47,073 bases of DNA, taken from positions 1 through 47,073 of the forward strand of contig CAMBFN010000003.1 in the NCBI GenBank assembly GCA_945865425.1. Reading direction: 5' to 3'. Source of the DNA: Comamonas sp. lk (GTDB lineage Bacteria > Pseudomonadota > Gammaproteobacteria > Burkholderiales > Burkholderiaceae_C). A model generated the notes under the pieces. That model was not told where the DNA came from. It saw only the letters and a program-made list of their open reading frames with translations, and did not search any database. The position numbers and the translations under genes are program-made. Shown here in pieces: positions 34,537-45,249 of this stretch (position 1 is the first letter of the stretch; the number at the start of each line of letters is the position of its first letter).

Positions 34537-35468
34537 GCGGCCCTGGGACGCTGCGCGCGTGCTGGCAAAGTGGCCAAGACCAGGCTCAGTAAGGCCAGGC
34601 CAAAGGCTAGCGCTTGGAGGGCGCTAAAGCTTTCGCCAAAACCCAAGATGCCAATCAGCGCGGTGGTGAGGGGCAGCATCACCGCAAACACACCGGCCTG
34701 CGAGGCCGGTATGGTTTTGAGTCCGGTCATCCACAGCCACACCATCCATACACTGGCAGCCATCGCATAAAACGCCAGCAAACCCCAGGCACTCAAGCTG
34801 ACTGCGCCAAAGTCAAATTGCAAGGCGATATACAGGCCCATGGGTGTGGATAGCGCAAAGCCATTGAGGTTGATGATGGCGGCAATGCGTTTGGGGCTGA
34901 GGGTAGCCGACAGGCGCTTACCGATCACTACAAAGGCCGATTCGCATAAAACCGCGCCAAAAACCAGCAAATTGCCCAAAAGCATATTGGCCTGGACCTG
35001 AGGCAATGCAAGGCCCGGCGCTGGCGAAGGGCCTTTGGCCAGGGTTAAAAGCACAAGACCGGTGGCGGCCAAGGCTACCGCCAGCCACATGCGCGCATTC
35101 ATTTTTTCTTTCAGAAAGTACCACCCCATGAGGGCCGAGGTGGCGGGGATGGCCGACAAAATAACACCGGCTGAGACCGTGCTGGTCATGCTCACGCCGT
35201 ACAGCATGCAAATGGAAAAAAGAAAGTTTCCCAAAAACGATTCTAAAAACAAAAATACCTGCGTGCGCCGGTCGATTGGCGTTTCGCCCGCCGGCTTTTT
35301 GATCCAGGAGGCCATGGCCACGGCGGCGATGCCAAAGCGCATCCAGGCTAAGAGGAACACGGGAATGACCGCAACCAGAGGTTTGCACAGGGCGACGTAC
35401 ACGCCTACCAGCGTCATGCTGAGCGCCAGGCTGGCGTAGGCAAGCGGTTTTTGGAATCGGTGGGTCAC
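34512..35468 (-). CDS. EamA/DMT family transporter
   Basis: About 318 residues with ten predicted membrane helices in two EamA repeats (starting near LAYASLALSMTLVGVYVAL and near MLLGNLLVFGAVLCESAFVVIG). The family exports amino acids and metabolites; substrate is unknown. The start is uncertain: a GTG at 35468 gives a normal length but has no clear ribosome binding site, and the frame is open to 35522. The gene is divergent from the agmatinase-family gene with about 105 bp between them. Confidence 0.8.
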   Translation of the reverse strand: MTHRFQKPLAYASLALSMTLVGVYVALCKPLVAVIPVFLLAWMRFGIAAVAMASWIKKPAGETPIDRRTQVFLFLESFLGNFLFSICMLYGVSMTSTVSAGVILSAIPATSALMGWYFLKEKMNARMWLAVALAATGLVLLTLAKGPSPAPGLALPQVQANMLLGNLLVFGAVLCESAFVVIGKRLSATLSPKRIAAIINLNGFALSTPMGLYIALQFDFGAVSLSAWGLLAFYAMAASVWMVWLWMTGLKTIPASQAGVFAVMLPLTTALIGILGFGESFSALQALAFGLALLSLVLATLPARAQRPRAAQSACDSD

Positions 35469-35572
35469 TCGGGGGCAGGGCGGTTGTCGAGGGCAAAGTA
35501 CGGCCAGCGCAGCGCACCCCATGGGTATTTGTGCCCAACGCGGTTACCATGCCAGTCATTGGAGGTTAACCG

Positions 35573-36499
35573 ATGAGCACGGCGAAGTTTGCATACGCGA
35601 GCAATACCAATTTTTTTCTGGCCAGTGAAGCACTCACAGAGCAGCCCTTTGCGATTGTGGGAGTCCCCTTTGATGGTGCAGTGACCAACCGGCCCGGCGC
35701 CCGCTTTGGACCGCAAGAAATTCGCCGTGCCAGCCTGATGTTGTGCGACGGTATCCATCCGCATTTTGATGTGTCGCCCTTGGGCATGGTGGGCGACGCC
35801 GGCGACATGGCCTTGCCCAATGCCAGCGCACTGTCCGATGTGCGCCGCTGCATAGAAGCGCAGGCTGCCCCCCTTTTTGCCAAGCACCATTGCATTTTTT
35901 TGGGCGGCGACCATTCGGTGACTTTGCCGTTGTTGCGCGCGGCTAAAGCGCGCTTTGGGGCATTGGCCCTGGTGCATTTTGACGCCCATTGCGACACCTG
36001 GAGCGACCATTTCGGCGAACCCTCGGGTCACGGCACCTGGACCTACGAGGCTATCCGGGAAGGGTTGGTGAGTCCGCGCCATACAGTGCAAATCGGCTTG
36101 CGTTCCTCCGGTGCGCGCGCTGCGCGTCAGTATGTGGCAGACCAGGGTGGCCTGATCTTCACCGCCCGCCAAATGCGCGGTCTGGACGGCCCCGCGTTGA
36201 ACCCCTTGATCACCCAGGTGCGCGAGCGCCTGGGCACCATGCCGGTGTACCTGACGCTGGATATTGATTGTCTGGACCCGGCGTTTGCCCCGGGTACCGG
36301 TACCCCGGAGCCCGGCGGTTTGACGAGCAGCCAATTGATGACATGGCTGGAAGCGCTGGTCACGTTGCAATGCGTGGCCATGGATTGCGTCGAGGTCGCA
36401 CCGGCCTATGACCACGCCGAACTGACCAGCCACGCGGCGGCCACCATGGTCTGGACCTATTTGTCCGGGCAAGTGGCTAAGCGCCTGACCGCGGGCTGA
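35573..36499 (+). CDS. Agmatinase/arginase-family ureohydrolase
   Basis: 308 residues with the manganese-binding motifs GGDHS, HFDAHCD and DIDCLDPAFAPGTGTPEPGG in the usual order, plus FDGAVTNRPGARFGPQEIR near the N-terminus typical of agmatinases. The family hydrolyses guanidino groups (agmatine to putrescine plus urea, guanidinobutyrate, guanidinopropionate). The genes after it degrade putrescine-like amines, so agmatine is the simplest substrate. A GGAGG ribosome binding site lies six bases before the ATG. It starts the plus-strand polyamine block. Confidence 0.9.
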   Translation: MSTAKFAYASNTNFFLASEALTEQPFAIVGVPFDGAVTNRPGARFGPQEIRRASLMLCDGIHPHFDVSPLGMVGDAGDMALPNASALSDVRRCIEAQAAPLFAKHHCIFLGGDHSVTLPLLRAAKARFGALALVHFDAHCDTWSDHFGEPSGHGTWTYEAIREGLVSPRHTVQIGLRSSGARAARQYVADQGGLIFTARQMRGLDGPALNPLITQVRERLGTMPVYLTLDIDCLDPAFAPGTGTPEPGGLTSSQLMTWLEALVTLQCVAMDCVEVAPAYDHAELTSHAAATMVWTYLSGQVAKRLTAG

Positions 36500-36540
36500 C
36501 TCCGCACTTTTTGCATTGCACGCTAAACCAAGCGGTTTTT

Positions 36541-37848
36541 ATGGGCTCGCTGCTTCAATCAGACACGCAACTAAATCGGCAAAGTTATTACGAAGCCAGC
36601 GTGACTCGGCCTGCGCCGCTGGCGCCCTTGTCTGGCGAGCTGCATACTGATGTGGTGGTAGTGGGCGCCGGGTTTGCTGGTTTGTCGGCAGCAATTGAGT
36701 TAGCGCAGCGCGGCTTTAAGGTGGCGGTGTTGGAGGCTGACCGGGTATGCAGTGGGGCTTCGGGGCGTAACGGTGGCCAGGTCATAGTGGGCTATGCCAG
36801 CGGGCAATCGGAGTTGGAGCAGCAGTTGGGCATGCAGGCGGCGCGTCAGATGTGGGACATGTCGCTAGAGGCCATTGACCTGATGGATGCGCGCATCGCC
36901 CAATGGGGCATAGCTTGCGAGCGCAAAAATGGCTATTTGTATGTGGCCGACAGCCCGCGCCAAGCGCGTGCGCTCGATGCCGAAATGGACCTGATGGACA
37001 AGGTCTACGGCCTATCCACCGAGCGCGCCTACGGCGCGCAGGTGCGCGCCTTGATCGACAGCCCGCGCTACGTGGCTTGCGCCTATGAAAAGCGCTCCGG
37101 CCATGTGCATCCCTTGCAATATGGATTGGGCCTGGCCTGCGCCGCATTGGCGCTGGGCGTGCAGATTTACGAAAAAACCGCTGCGCTGACCCTGGACCAA
37201 GGAGCTGGGGTGGTGGTGCGCACCGCTAACGGCCAGGTCCGGGCGCGTTACGCCTTGATGGCGGGCAATTGCACTTTGCCCGCCTTTGGGCCCCAACTGG
37301 CGCCCTCGATTGCGGCGCGCATCATGCCGGTAGGCACCTATATCGTCGCTACTGCGCCCCTGGACCCAGCCCTGGTGCAGACGCTCATACCTAGCGGCGC
37401 GGCGGCCTGTGACAACAATGTGGTGCTGGACTATTTCCGCTTCAGCCAAGACGCGCGCCTGCTGTTTGGCGGGCGCGTCAGCTATTCCAGCCGCACGCCG
37501 GCAGGTTTGCAACAGCGTATGGCGACGCGTCTGGCCACGGTGTTTCCGCAGTTGCGCAATGCGCCGATCGAATTTGTTTGGGGCGGGTTTGTCGATATCA
37601 GTATGAACCGCGCGCCGGATTTTGGACGGCTGGGGGAAAACGTGTATTACTTGCAAGGCTTTAGCGGCCACGGCGTGGCGCTAAGCGGGCTGGCCGGCCA
37701 ACTGGTGGCCCAGGCCATAGCGGGTGAGGCATCGCGCTTTGAGCTGTTTTCGCGGCTGAAACACCGCGACTTCCCTGGTGGTGCCTTGTTGCGCACCCCT
37801 AGTCTGGTGTTAGGTATGCTTTACCATCGATTACGAAGTTATTTTTAG
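36541..37848 (+). CDS. Gamma-glutamylputrescine oxidase-like FAD oxidoreductase (PuuB-like)
   Basis: 435 residues of the DAO family with DVVVVGAGFAGLSAAIELAQRG, the GASGRNGGQ loop and a C-terminal YYLQGFSGHGVALSGLAGQLVA segment, as in PuuB/YcjA-type oxidases. With a PuuA-like ligase next door it would oxidise gamma-glutamylputrescine to the aldehyde. The ATG at 36541 is preferred to a TTG at 36511; neither has a strong ribosome binding site. It begins 41 bp after the ureohydrolase stop, in the same direction. Confidence 0.86.
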   Translation: MGSLLQSDTQLNRQSYYEASVTRPAPLAPLSGELHTDVVVVGAGFAGLSAAIELAQRGFKVAVLEADRVCSGASGRNGGQVIVGYASGQSELEQQLGMQAARQMWDMSLEAIDLMDARIAQWGIACERKNGYLYVADSPRQARALDAEMDLMDKVYGLSTERAYGAQVRALIDSPRYVACAYEKRSGHVHPLQYGLGLACAALALGVQIYEKTAALTLDQGAGVVVRTANGQVRARYALMAGNCTLPAFGPQLAPSIAARIMPVGTYIVATAPLDPALVQTLIPSGAAACDNNVVLDYFRFSQDARLLFGGRVSYSSRTPAGLQQRMATRLATVFPQLRNAPIEFVWGGFVDISMNRAPDFGRLGENVYYLQGFSGHGVALSGLAGQLVAQAIAGEASRFELFSRLKHRDFPGGALLRTPSLVLGMLYHRLRSYF

Positions 37849-37938
37849 TGATTGCGCGTGCGTGCACAATGGAGGATAAATAAAGCACCTTGCTTTTCGG
37901 GAGTCGCCGGTTTGGGCCGGCAAATATAAATACAGATT

Positions 37939-39306
37939 ATGAATACATCAAAAAACATGTCCTTTAACGACCTGGAACAGTGGCTGAACGAACGCCGCGT
38001 GACCGAGGTCGAATGCCTAGTCCCCGACTTAACCGGCGTGGCCCGCGGAAAAATTTTGCCACGCGCCAAATTTACCGAAGACCGGGGCATGCGCCTGCCC
38101 CAGGCCATAGTCGCCATGGGCGTTACGGGCGAATTTCCCGAAAGTGGGCCTTACTACGACGTGATAGAGCCAACGGACCGGGATATGCAGTTGCGCCCCG
38201 ACCCGTCCACCGTGCGCATCGTGCCCTGGGAGACCGACCCGACGGCGCAGGTGATTCACGACTGCTTTGACCACCAGGGCAAGTTGGTGCCTTTTGCACC
38301 GCGCAGCGTGCTGCGCAAAGTCTGTGATTTGTTTGCCGCCGAAGGGCTCAAGCCCATTGTGGCGCCGGAGTTGGAGTTTTACCTGACCGCGCGTAACACC
38401 GATCCCAATACCTTGCTCAAAGCGCCCATAGGCCGCAGCGGTCGCGCCGAGACTTCGCGCCAGGCCTACAGCATCGACGCGGTCAATGAGTTCGATCCAC
38501 TGTTTGAAGAAATTTACGACTATTGTGAAAAGATGGAACTTAACGTGGACACCTTGATCCACGAAGTCGGTGCCGGGCAAATGGAAATCAATTTTTTCCA
38601 CAACGAACCGCTGGGCCTGGCCGACGAAGTGTTTTTCTTCAAGCGCACCGTGCGCGAAGCGGCTTTGCGCCACGACATGTACGCTACCTTCATGGCCAAA
38701 CCCATTGCCGGTGAGCCGGGCAGCGCCATGCATGTGCACCAGAGCCTGGTCGATATGCAGACTGGTAAAAACGTGTTCAGTAAAGAGGACGGTAGCGCCT
38801 CGGAAATGTTTATGCATTACATCGGCGGTCTGCAGCGCTATATACCGGCGGCCATGGCCCTGGTGGCACCCTATGTGAACAGCTACCGCCGTTTAACCCG
38901 CCATTCGGCAGCGCCTATCAATATCGAATGGGGCTATGACAACCGCTCGGTGGGCATACGCTCACCCATTTCCGAGCCCTCGGCACGCCGGGTGGAAAAC
39001 CGGGTGATCGGCTCGGATGCCAATCCCTATGTCGCCATGGCCATGACCCTGGCTTGCGGTTACCTGGGTATCAAGAACAAGATTGCCCCCAAGCCCGAAA
39101 TGAAGGGTGACGCCTACTTATCACCCTACGCCTTGCCGCGGAGCCTGGGCGAGGCGTTGGACTGGTTGCGCCGCGAGTCGGACTTGCACGAGGTGCTGGG
39201 CAAAGAGTTCATTACCGTGTACTCCGAAATCAAAGAGCTTGAATTCGAAGAGTTCATGAAGGTAATTTCCCCCTGGGAGCGCGAGCATTTGCTTTTACAT
39301 GTCTAG
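37939..39306 (+). CDS. puuA: Glutamine synthetase-family gamma-glutamylamine ligase (PuuA-like)
   Basis: 455 residues of glutamine synthetase type III/PuuA: an N-terminal beta-grasp with VTEVECLVPDLTGVARGKILPR, the ATP-grasp-like ELEFYL metal-binding segment, VGAGQMEINFFHNEP, GSAMHVHQSL and NIEWGYDNRSVGIR. The GS adenylylation Tyr motif is not obvious. It would ligate glutamate to putrescine or a related amine using ATP. The ATG at 37939 is used; ATG 37957 is also possible. It lies 90 bp after the oxidase gene and is followed by a hairpin at 39307-39335. Confidence 0.87.
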   Translation: MNTSKNMSFNDLEQWLNERRVTEVECLVPDLTGVARGKILPRAKFTEDRGMRLPQAIVAMGVTGEFPESGPYYDVIEPTDRDMQLRPDPSTVRIVPWETDPTAQVIHDCFDHQGKLVPFAPRSVLRKVCDLFAAEGLKPIVAPELEFYLTARNTDPNTLLKAPIGRSGRAETSRQAYSIDAVNEFDPLFEEIYDYCEKMELNVDTLIHEVGAGQMEINFFHNEPLGLADEVFFFKRTVREAALRHDMYATFMAKPIAGEPGSAMHVHQSLVDMQTGKNVFSKEDGSASEMFMHYIGGLQRYIPAAMALVAPYVNSYRRLTRHSAAPINIEWGYDNRSVGIRSPISEPSARRVENRVIGSDANPYVAMAMTLACGYLGIKNKIAPKPEMKGDAYLSPYALPRSLGEALDWLRRESDLHEVLGKEFITVYSEIKELEFEEFMKVISPWEREHLLLHV

Positions 39307-39335
39307 CCAGCAGCCTGACCCCAGGTCGCTGCTGG
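39307..39335. terminator. Stem-loop between puuA-like and aminotransferase genes
   Basis: CCAGCAGC (39307-39314) pairs with GCTGCTGG (39328-39335), with an inner GACC/GGTC pair around CCA. Only a short T-rich stretch (ATGTTTGATT) follows, so it may attenuate rather than fully stop transcription. Confidence 0.45.
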
Positions 39336-39373
39336 ATGTTTGATTCTGATCCAACTTTGCCCCGATAAATTTT

Positions 39374-40780
39374 ATGAATTCACTTGTCGATACCAGCCAC
39401 ATCCAAGCGCTAGACAGCGCGCATTTTTTGCATCCATTTACCGATTTCAAAGATCTCAACGCGCGTGGCGCCCGCGTGATGACAGAGGCCAAAGACATCT
39501 ATGTCTGGGATTCGGAAGGTAATCGCGTCTTAGACGCCATGAGTGGTTTGTGGTGCGTCAATGTGGGCTATGGTCGCCAAGCATTGGCCGATGCAGCACA
39601 AGCGCAAATGCTCAAGCTGCCTTACTACAACAGTTTTTTTCAGACCACCAATGTGCCCGCGGCCACCCTGGCGGCGCGTCTGGCCTCGCTGGCGCCCACG
39701 GTGGGAGGGCGCAGTTTTGAGCACGTTTTCTTTTCGTCTAGCGGCAGCGAGAGCAATGACTCCAATGTGCGCATGGTGCGCCGCTACTGGGATTTGCTGG
39801 GACAGCCCGAGCGCAAGATCATCATCAGCCGCATCAATGCCTACCACGGCAGCACGATGGCCGGCGCGTCCTTGGGCGGTATGAGCGGCATGCATGCGCA
39901 AGGCGATTTACCCATTCCCAATATCGTCCATATCGGTCAACCCTATTTTTTCGAGAACGGGCAGCCCGGTGAGTCCGCGCATGATTTCGGTATCCGTGCG
40001 GCCGGCTGGTTGGAAGAGCGCATCCTGGCCCTAGGCGCCCACAAGGTGGCCGCTTTTATCGCTGAGCCGGTGCAGGGCGCCGGCGGCGTGATCATCCCGC
40101 CAGCTACATACTGGCCCGAGATCCAGCGCATCGTGGACAAATATGGCATCTTGCTGATTAGCGATGAGGTGATCTGTGCCTTTGGTCGCCTGGGCCACTG
40201 GTTTGCATACGAAAAATTCGGCTACCGGCCCGACCTGATTACCTTTGCCAAGGCGGTGACCAGCGGTTACATCCCGCTGGGTGGCGTGATGGTGGGCGAC
40301 CGCGTAGCCAAGGTCTTGATAGAGCAGGGCGGCGAGTTCAACCACGGCTATACCTATAGCGGCCATCCGGTGGCTTGCTCGGTGGCGCTGGCTAACCTGG
40401 ATATTTTGGAAAGCGAAAACTTGGTCGGCCGGGTGCGTGACGATAGTGGCCCCTACTTGGCGGCGCAGTTTGCGACGCTGCTCGATCACCCCTTGGTGGG
40501 GCAGGCCGAAACCTGCGGCCTGATGGCCGGCTTGGTGCTGGTCAAGGACAAGGCTTCCAACACCCTATTTCCCGCAGATCTTTCGGTGGGCATGGCATGC
40601 CGAGGGCATTGTTTTGCCAACGGCCTGATCATGCGCGCCGTGGGTGACCGTATGATTATTGCGCCGCCCCTGACCATCACCCATGCACAAATCGACGAAA
40701 TGATGGGTTTGATCCGTCTGGCCTTGGATAAAACCCTGGCCGATGCCCGGCGATCAGGCTGGATTGAGGCAAACCTATAA
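39374..40780 (+). CDS. Class III aminotransferase, putrescine/polyamine type (SpuC-like)
   Basis: 468 residues of fold-type I PLP enzymes. Lys near residue 293 in ITFAKAVTSGYIPLGG is the Schiff-base Lys; ISDEVICAFGRLGHW has the PLP-binding Asp, and SSSGSESNDSNVRMVRRYW and NAYHGSTMAGASLGGMSGMHAQ match the SpuC/omega-aminotransferase group. It moves an amino group from a diamine or beta-alanine-like donor to pyruvate. With the ligase and oxidase next door it gives the cell a second route for the same amines. The ABC transporter genes follow 81 bp downstream. Confidence 0.88.
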   Translation: MNSLVDTSHIQALDSAHFLHPFTDFKDLNARGARVMTEAKDIYVWDSEGNRVLDAMSGLWCVNVGYGRQALADAAQAQMLKLPYYNSFFQTTNVPAATLAARLASLAPTVGGRSFEHVFFSSSGSESNDSNVRMVRRYWDLLGQPERKIIISRINAYHGSTMAGASLGGMSGMHAQGDLPIPNIVHIGQPYFFENGQPGESAHDFGIRAAGWLEERILALGAHKVAAFIAEPVQGAGGVIIPPATYWPEIQRIVDKYGILLISDEVICAFGRLGHWFAYEKFGYRPDLITFAKAVTSGYIPLGGVMVGDRVAKVLIEQGGEFNHGYTYSGHPVACSVALANLDILESENLVGRVRDDSGPYLAAQFATLLDHPLVGQAETCGLMAGLVLVKDKASNTLFPADLSVGMACRGHCFANGLIMRAVGDRMIIAPPLTITHAQIDEMMGLIRLALDKTLADARRSGWIEANL

Positions 40781-40861
40781 TTTCGATTCTCCGCCGCTTT
40801 GCGCGTCGACTGCGTGAGGCCCCTCTTGTTTTTCAACGGCCCTTCATTGGAGGTTTTCTCG

Positions 40862-41998
40862 ATGTCCAAATACGTTTTTAGCCTGACCCTGGTAGCCTTG
40901 GTACTTGCCGCTTGCGGTAAAAAAGAAGAAGCAGCGCCCGCACCTGCGCCCGCTGCCAGTGCCCCGGCGGAGGAAAAAGTCCTCAATATTTACAACTGGC
41001 CTGACTACATCCCCGAGGGCATGATCGCCGCTTTCGAAAAAGAAACCGGCATCAAAGTTAATTACGACACCTTTGAAACCAACGAGGCGCTCAACGGCAA
41101 GTTGGTGGCTGGCAACACCGGTTACGACATCGTAGTGCCGGGCACGTCGTTCAGTCCCGCCCAGGTGGAAGCCGGTTTCTTTCAGCCGCTGGACCGCGCC
41201 AAGCTGAAAAACTATGGCAATCTGGATGGTGACATCATGGCGGCACTGGTCAATGCAGACCCCGGCAACCGGTATCTGGTGCCCTGGGCCTGGGGCTTTA
41301 CCACCGTGGGTATCAACCGCACCAAAGTGGAGAAAGTCTTAGGCAAAATGCCTATGCCCGAAAACGCTTGGGACCTGGCCTTCAAGCCCGAATACACCTC
41401 CAAGCTCAAGTCCTGTGGCATCGCCTACCTGGATTCCCCCACCGAGATCCTGCCCCCTGCGCTGCACTACATCGGCAAAGACGCTTATTCCAATGACCCA
41501 GCGGACCACAAAGCTGCAGTGGACATGCTGGCCAAAGTGCGCAAAGACATTCGCATCTTTAGTTCTACCATGATCGACGACATCGCTGGCGGCAAAGCCT
41601 GCGTAGTGGTAGGTTGGTCGGGCGACGTCAACATCGCTGCCGGTCGCGCTAAGGAAAACGGTTCCAAAGACGTGATCGAAGCGCTGCTGCCCAGCACCGG
41701 TGGACTGATCTTCTTTGACACCATGGCGATTACCAAAGACGCCAAGCACCCGGGCAATGCGCACGCCTTCATTGATTTCTACCTGCGTGCCGAGAGTGGC
41801 GCCCAGGTGTCCAACGAGTTGAGCTACCCCACTGGCAACAAAGCGGCTATGGAAAAAATGAACCCCGAAGTGGCCGGCAATAAAACCATCTTTATTGAAT
41901 CTGCTGTGGCCGCGAAAATGGTCAAACCCGGCAAGTTCACCAACGAAGGTCGTGAGGGCATGGCCAACGCATTTACCAGCTTCAAAAAAGGCAAGTAA
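40862..41998 (+). CDS. potF: Putrescine/spermidine-type ABC transporter binding lipoprotein (PotF-like)
   Basis: 378 residues. The N-terminus has a lipobox (LVLAACGKK), then a low-complexity Glu/Ala/Pro tether, then the PotD/PotF domain: EKVLNIYNWPDYIPEGMIAAFEKETGIKVNYDTFETNEAL. Later segments VVGWSGDVNIA and LSYPTGNKAAM are also typical. It captures polyamines for the permeases downstream. A GGAGG site lies eight bases before the ATG; the longer frame to 40799 lacks one. An intrinsic terminator follows directly. Confidence 0.9.
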   Translation: MSKYVFSLTLVALVLAACGKKEEAAPAPAPAASAPAEEKVLNIYNWPDYIPEGMIAAFEKETGIKVNYDTFETNEALNGKLVAGNTGYDIVVPGTSFSPAQVEAGFFQPLDRAKLKNYGNLDGDIMAALVNADPGNRYLVPWAWGFTTVGINRTKVEKVLGKMPMPENAWDLAFKPEYTSKLKSCGIAYLDSPTEILPPALHYIGKDAYSNDPADHKAAVDMLAKVRKDIRIFSSTMIDDIAGGKACVVVGWSGDVNIAAGRAKENGSKDVIEALLPSTGGLIFFDTMAITKDAKHPGNAHAFIDFYLRAESGAQVSNELSYPTGNKAAMEKMNPEVAGNKTIFIESAVAAKMVKPGKFTNEGREGMANAFTSFKKGK

Positions 41999-42018
41999 TT
42001 GGGCGCGCCTTAGGCAAC

Positions 42019-42056
42019 AGGACTGTTCTATGCTTGGCGTGAACAGTCCTTTTTTG
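42019..42056 (+). terminator. Intrinsic terminator after the binding-protein gene
   Basis: AGGACTGTTC (42019-42028) pairs with GAACAGTCCT (42041-42050) around a 12-base loop, followed by TTTTTG. It would stop most transcripts after potF and let less through to the permeases, a common way to make binding protein in excess. Confidence 0.88.
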
Positions 42057-42081
42057 TTGCCCGCGTCCTAACTGCTGCGCC

Positions 42082-43014
42082 ATGCATTTTTTCACCAGCT
42101 TGCTCCAAGGTCTGCCCTCACCGGGTCGGCGCTTTGTTATTGGCGTGCCCATGGCATGGCTGCTGTTTTTCTTCATGCTGCCTTTTCTGGTCTTGCTCTA
42201 CATCAGCTTTGTGGACATGGGCAATGACATCCATCCCTTTAAGCCGCTGTGGGATGCGCAGGCCGGCGTATTGCATCTGAAGTACGAGAACTACAGCAGT
42301 ATTTTTGCGAGTGCCGAGGGCGGTGGTCTGGTGCAGACGATTTATGTCGAGGCCTACCTACGCTCTGTGGCCTACGCCTTGTGTACCGCCATCTTGTGCC
42401 TGTTGCTGGGCTACCCTTTTGCCTACGCCATAGCGCGCTCTTCGCCGGCGGTGCGCCCGGCGCTGCTGATGATGGTGATGCTGCCGTTTTGGACCTCGTT
42501 TTTATTGCGGGTGTACGCCTGGAAGGGCATATTGGCTGACCAAGGTGTGCTCAACCGCCTGTTCATGGCTCTGGGCTTGGTGCAAGAACCGGTGCAAATG
42601 CTCTACACCGATGTGTCCATGCTGGTGGGCATGACCTATGTCTATCTGCCCTTTATGGTCCTGCCTTTGTACGCGACCCTGGTCAAGTTGGATCTGCGCT
42701 TACTCGAGGCCGCACATGACCTGGGCGCCTCGCCCTTCAAAGCCTTTTGGCTGGTGACTGTGCCCCTGTCGCGTGCCGGCATCATCGCCGGTTTTGTGCT
42801 GGTGTTTATCCCGGCGGTGGGCGAGTTTGTGATCCCATCGCTATTGGGCGGGCCGGAAAACATCATGGTGGGCCGCGTAGTCTGGGACGAAATGTTCACC
42901 AGCAACAACTGGCCGCGCGCCAGCGCCTTGGCGGTGAGCATGATCGCGCTCATCGTAGTGCCGCTGGCCTTGTACTACCGCTCGGCGGCGCAGGCAGCGC
43001 CCGGCAAAGCCTAG
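42082..43014 (+). CDS. potH: Polyamine ABC transporter permease (PotH-like)
   Basis: 310 residues with about six membrane segments; the first starts near residue 22 (PMAWLLFFFMLPFLVLLYIS). The EAA loop EAAHDLGASPFKAFWLVTVPLSRAG contacts the ATPase. With PotI it forms the channel. The ATG at 42082 has no clear ribosome binding site and lies 26 bp after the terminator. Confidence 0.9.
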   Translation: MHFFTSLLQGLPSPGRRFVIGVPMAWLLFFFMLPFLVLLYISFVDMGNDIHPFKPLWDAQAGVLHLKYENYSSIFASAEGGGLVQTIYVEAYLRSVAYALCTAILCLLLGYPFAYAIARSSPAVRPALLMMVMLPFWTSFLLRVYAWKGILADQGVLNRLFMALGLVQEPVQMLYTDVSMLVGMTYVYLPFMVLPLYATLVKLDLRLLEAAHDLGASPFKAFWLVTVPLSRAGIIAGFVLVFIPAVGEFVIPSLLGGPENIMVGRVVWDEMFTSNNWPRASALAVSMIALIVVPLALYYRSAAQAAPGKA

Positions 43015-43022
43015 GAAGCACC

Positions 43023-43883
43023 GTGTACCGTTTTGTTCAACATTACTTCAGCCGGGCCTGGATGGCCCTGGTGTTCCTGTTCCTGTATCTGCCACTCTTG
43101 TTCATGGTGGTGTTCTCGTTTAACAGCAGCCGCCAGGACGCGGTATTTACCGGTTTTTCTCTGCGCTGGTACGAAGCCCTGGGCCGGGACAATAAAATTG
43201 TGGAAGGCTTTTGGCTGTCCTTGCAGATAGCGCTGGCTACGGGCGTTTTGTCGGCAGTGCTCGGCACGTTCGCCGCCTTCGTGCTGGTGCGCTACCAGCG
43301 CTTTACTGGGCGCACGGTGTTCTCGGGTATGGTGAACGCGCCTTTGGTCATGCCCGAGGTGGTGATCGGCCTGTCCCTGCTGCTGCTTATGGTAGGTATT
43401 CAAAACGTCTTTGGCTGGCCTGAGCGCGGCTTGCTCACCATCATCCTGGGCCATACCCTCTTGGGCATGGCCTACGCCATGGTGGTGGTCCAGTCGCGGC
43501 TCCTGGAGGTGGACCGCTCCATTGAAGAGGCCGCCATGGATCTGGGCGCGCGCCCGGTGCAGGTGTTTTTTCTGGTGACCTTGCCCAATATCGCCCAAGC
43601 CATCGTGGCCGGGTTTTTGTTGTCCTTCACGCTTTCGTTTGACGATGTGGTGATTTCCGAATTTCTCTCCGGCCCGGGCGTCAACACCTTGCCGCAAGTT
43701 ATCTTCGGCTACGCCAGAAGAGGTATCAACCCGACGATTTACGCAGCGGCCACTTTACTGATCAGCGTCATCACCATTGCCGTCGTCACCTACAGTGTCT
43801 GGGTAGCGCGCCAGGCGCGCCGGCGTACGCAAGAGTCGCAACAGGCGCAGCAGACGTTTTCCGATGCTGCGGCTCTGGTGTAA
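43023..43883 (+). CDS. potI: Polyamine ABC transporter permease (PotI-like)
   Basis: 286 residues with six membrane segments and the EAA loop EEAAMDLGARPVQVFFLVTLPNIAQAI. The start is a GTG at 43023, eight bases after the PotH stop, with an AGGAAGC site upstream; the frame is open to 42747 but that part overlaps potH and is not coding. FNSSRQDAVFTGFSLRWYEAL near the N-terminus is typical for PotI/PotC. Confidence 0.9.
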   Translation: MYRFVQHYFSRAWMALVFLFLYLPLLFMVVFSFNSSRQDAVFTGFSLRWYEALGRDNKIVEGFWLSLQIALATGVLSAVLGTFAAFVLVRYQRFTGRTVFSGMVNAPLVMPEVVIGLSLLLLMVGIQNVFGWPERGLLTIILGHTLLGMAYAMVVVQSRLLEVDRSIEEAAMDLGARPVQVFFLVTLPNIAQAIVAGFLLSFTLSFDDVVISEFLSGPGVNTLPQVIFGYARRGINPTIYAAATLLISVITIAVVTYSVWVARQARRRTQESQQAQQTFSDAAALV

Positions 43884-44069
43884 GGCGCGTCAGCAAAGCG
43901 GATTTTTCGCAGATCTTAGGCGGATTTATGGCCACTTGGGGCGCCAAAGCCATTGCCATGGCTGGCTGTGTAGCAGGCGCAAGCTCTAGCTTGGCTATGT
44001 TTTGATTGTTGTAAAGGAGATGCTTGTGTTTACATCTAAAGCGTGCAGGGACCATAGCAGGAGGCAGCC

Positions 44070-45206
<1,137 letters not shown>

Positions 45207-45214
45207 GGCCAAGG

Positions 45215-45239
45215 GCAGCGCTCTGGATCGGTGCGCTGC
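45215..45239. terminator. Hairpin between convergent potG and sulfurtransferase genes
   Basis: GCAGCGC (45215-45221) and GCGCTGC (45233-45239) form a 7-bp stem with an 11-base loop. No T-run follows on either side, so termination efficiency is doubtful. Confidence 0.35.
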
Positions 45240-45249
45240 GGCGGGGGCC

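Noticed and set aside
35465-36472. Long minus-strand open frame (335 residues) opposite the ureohydrolase gene
   Set aside because: The plus strand has a clear ureohydrolase with all metal motifs. The antisense translation is rich in His, Gln and Arg with no recognisable domain, as expected for a GC-rich shadow.
43928-44005. Short open frame (25 residues) upstream of potG
   Set aside because: No ribosome binding site and no similarity that I recognise; it is expected by chance in a gap of this size.
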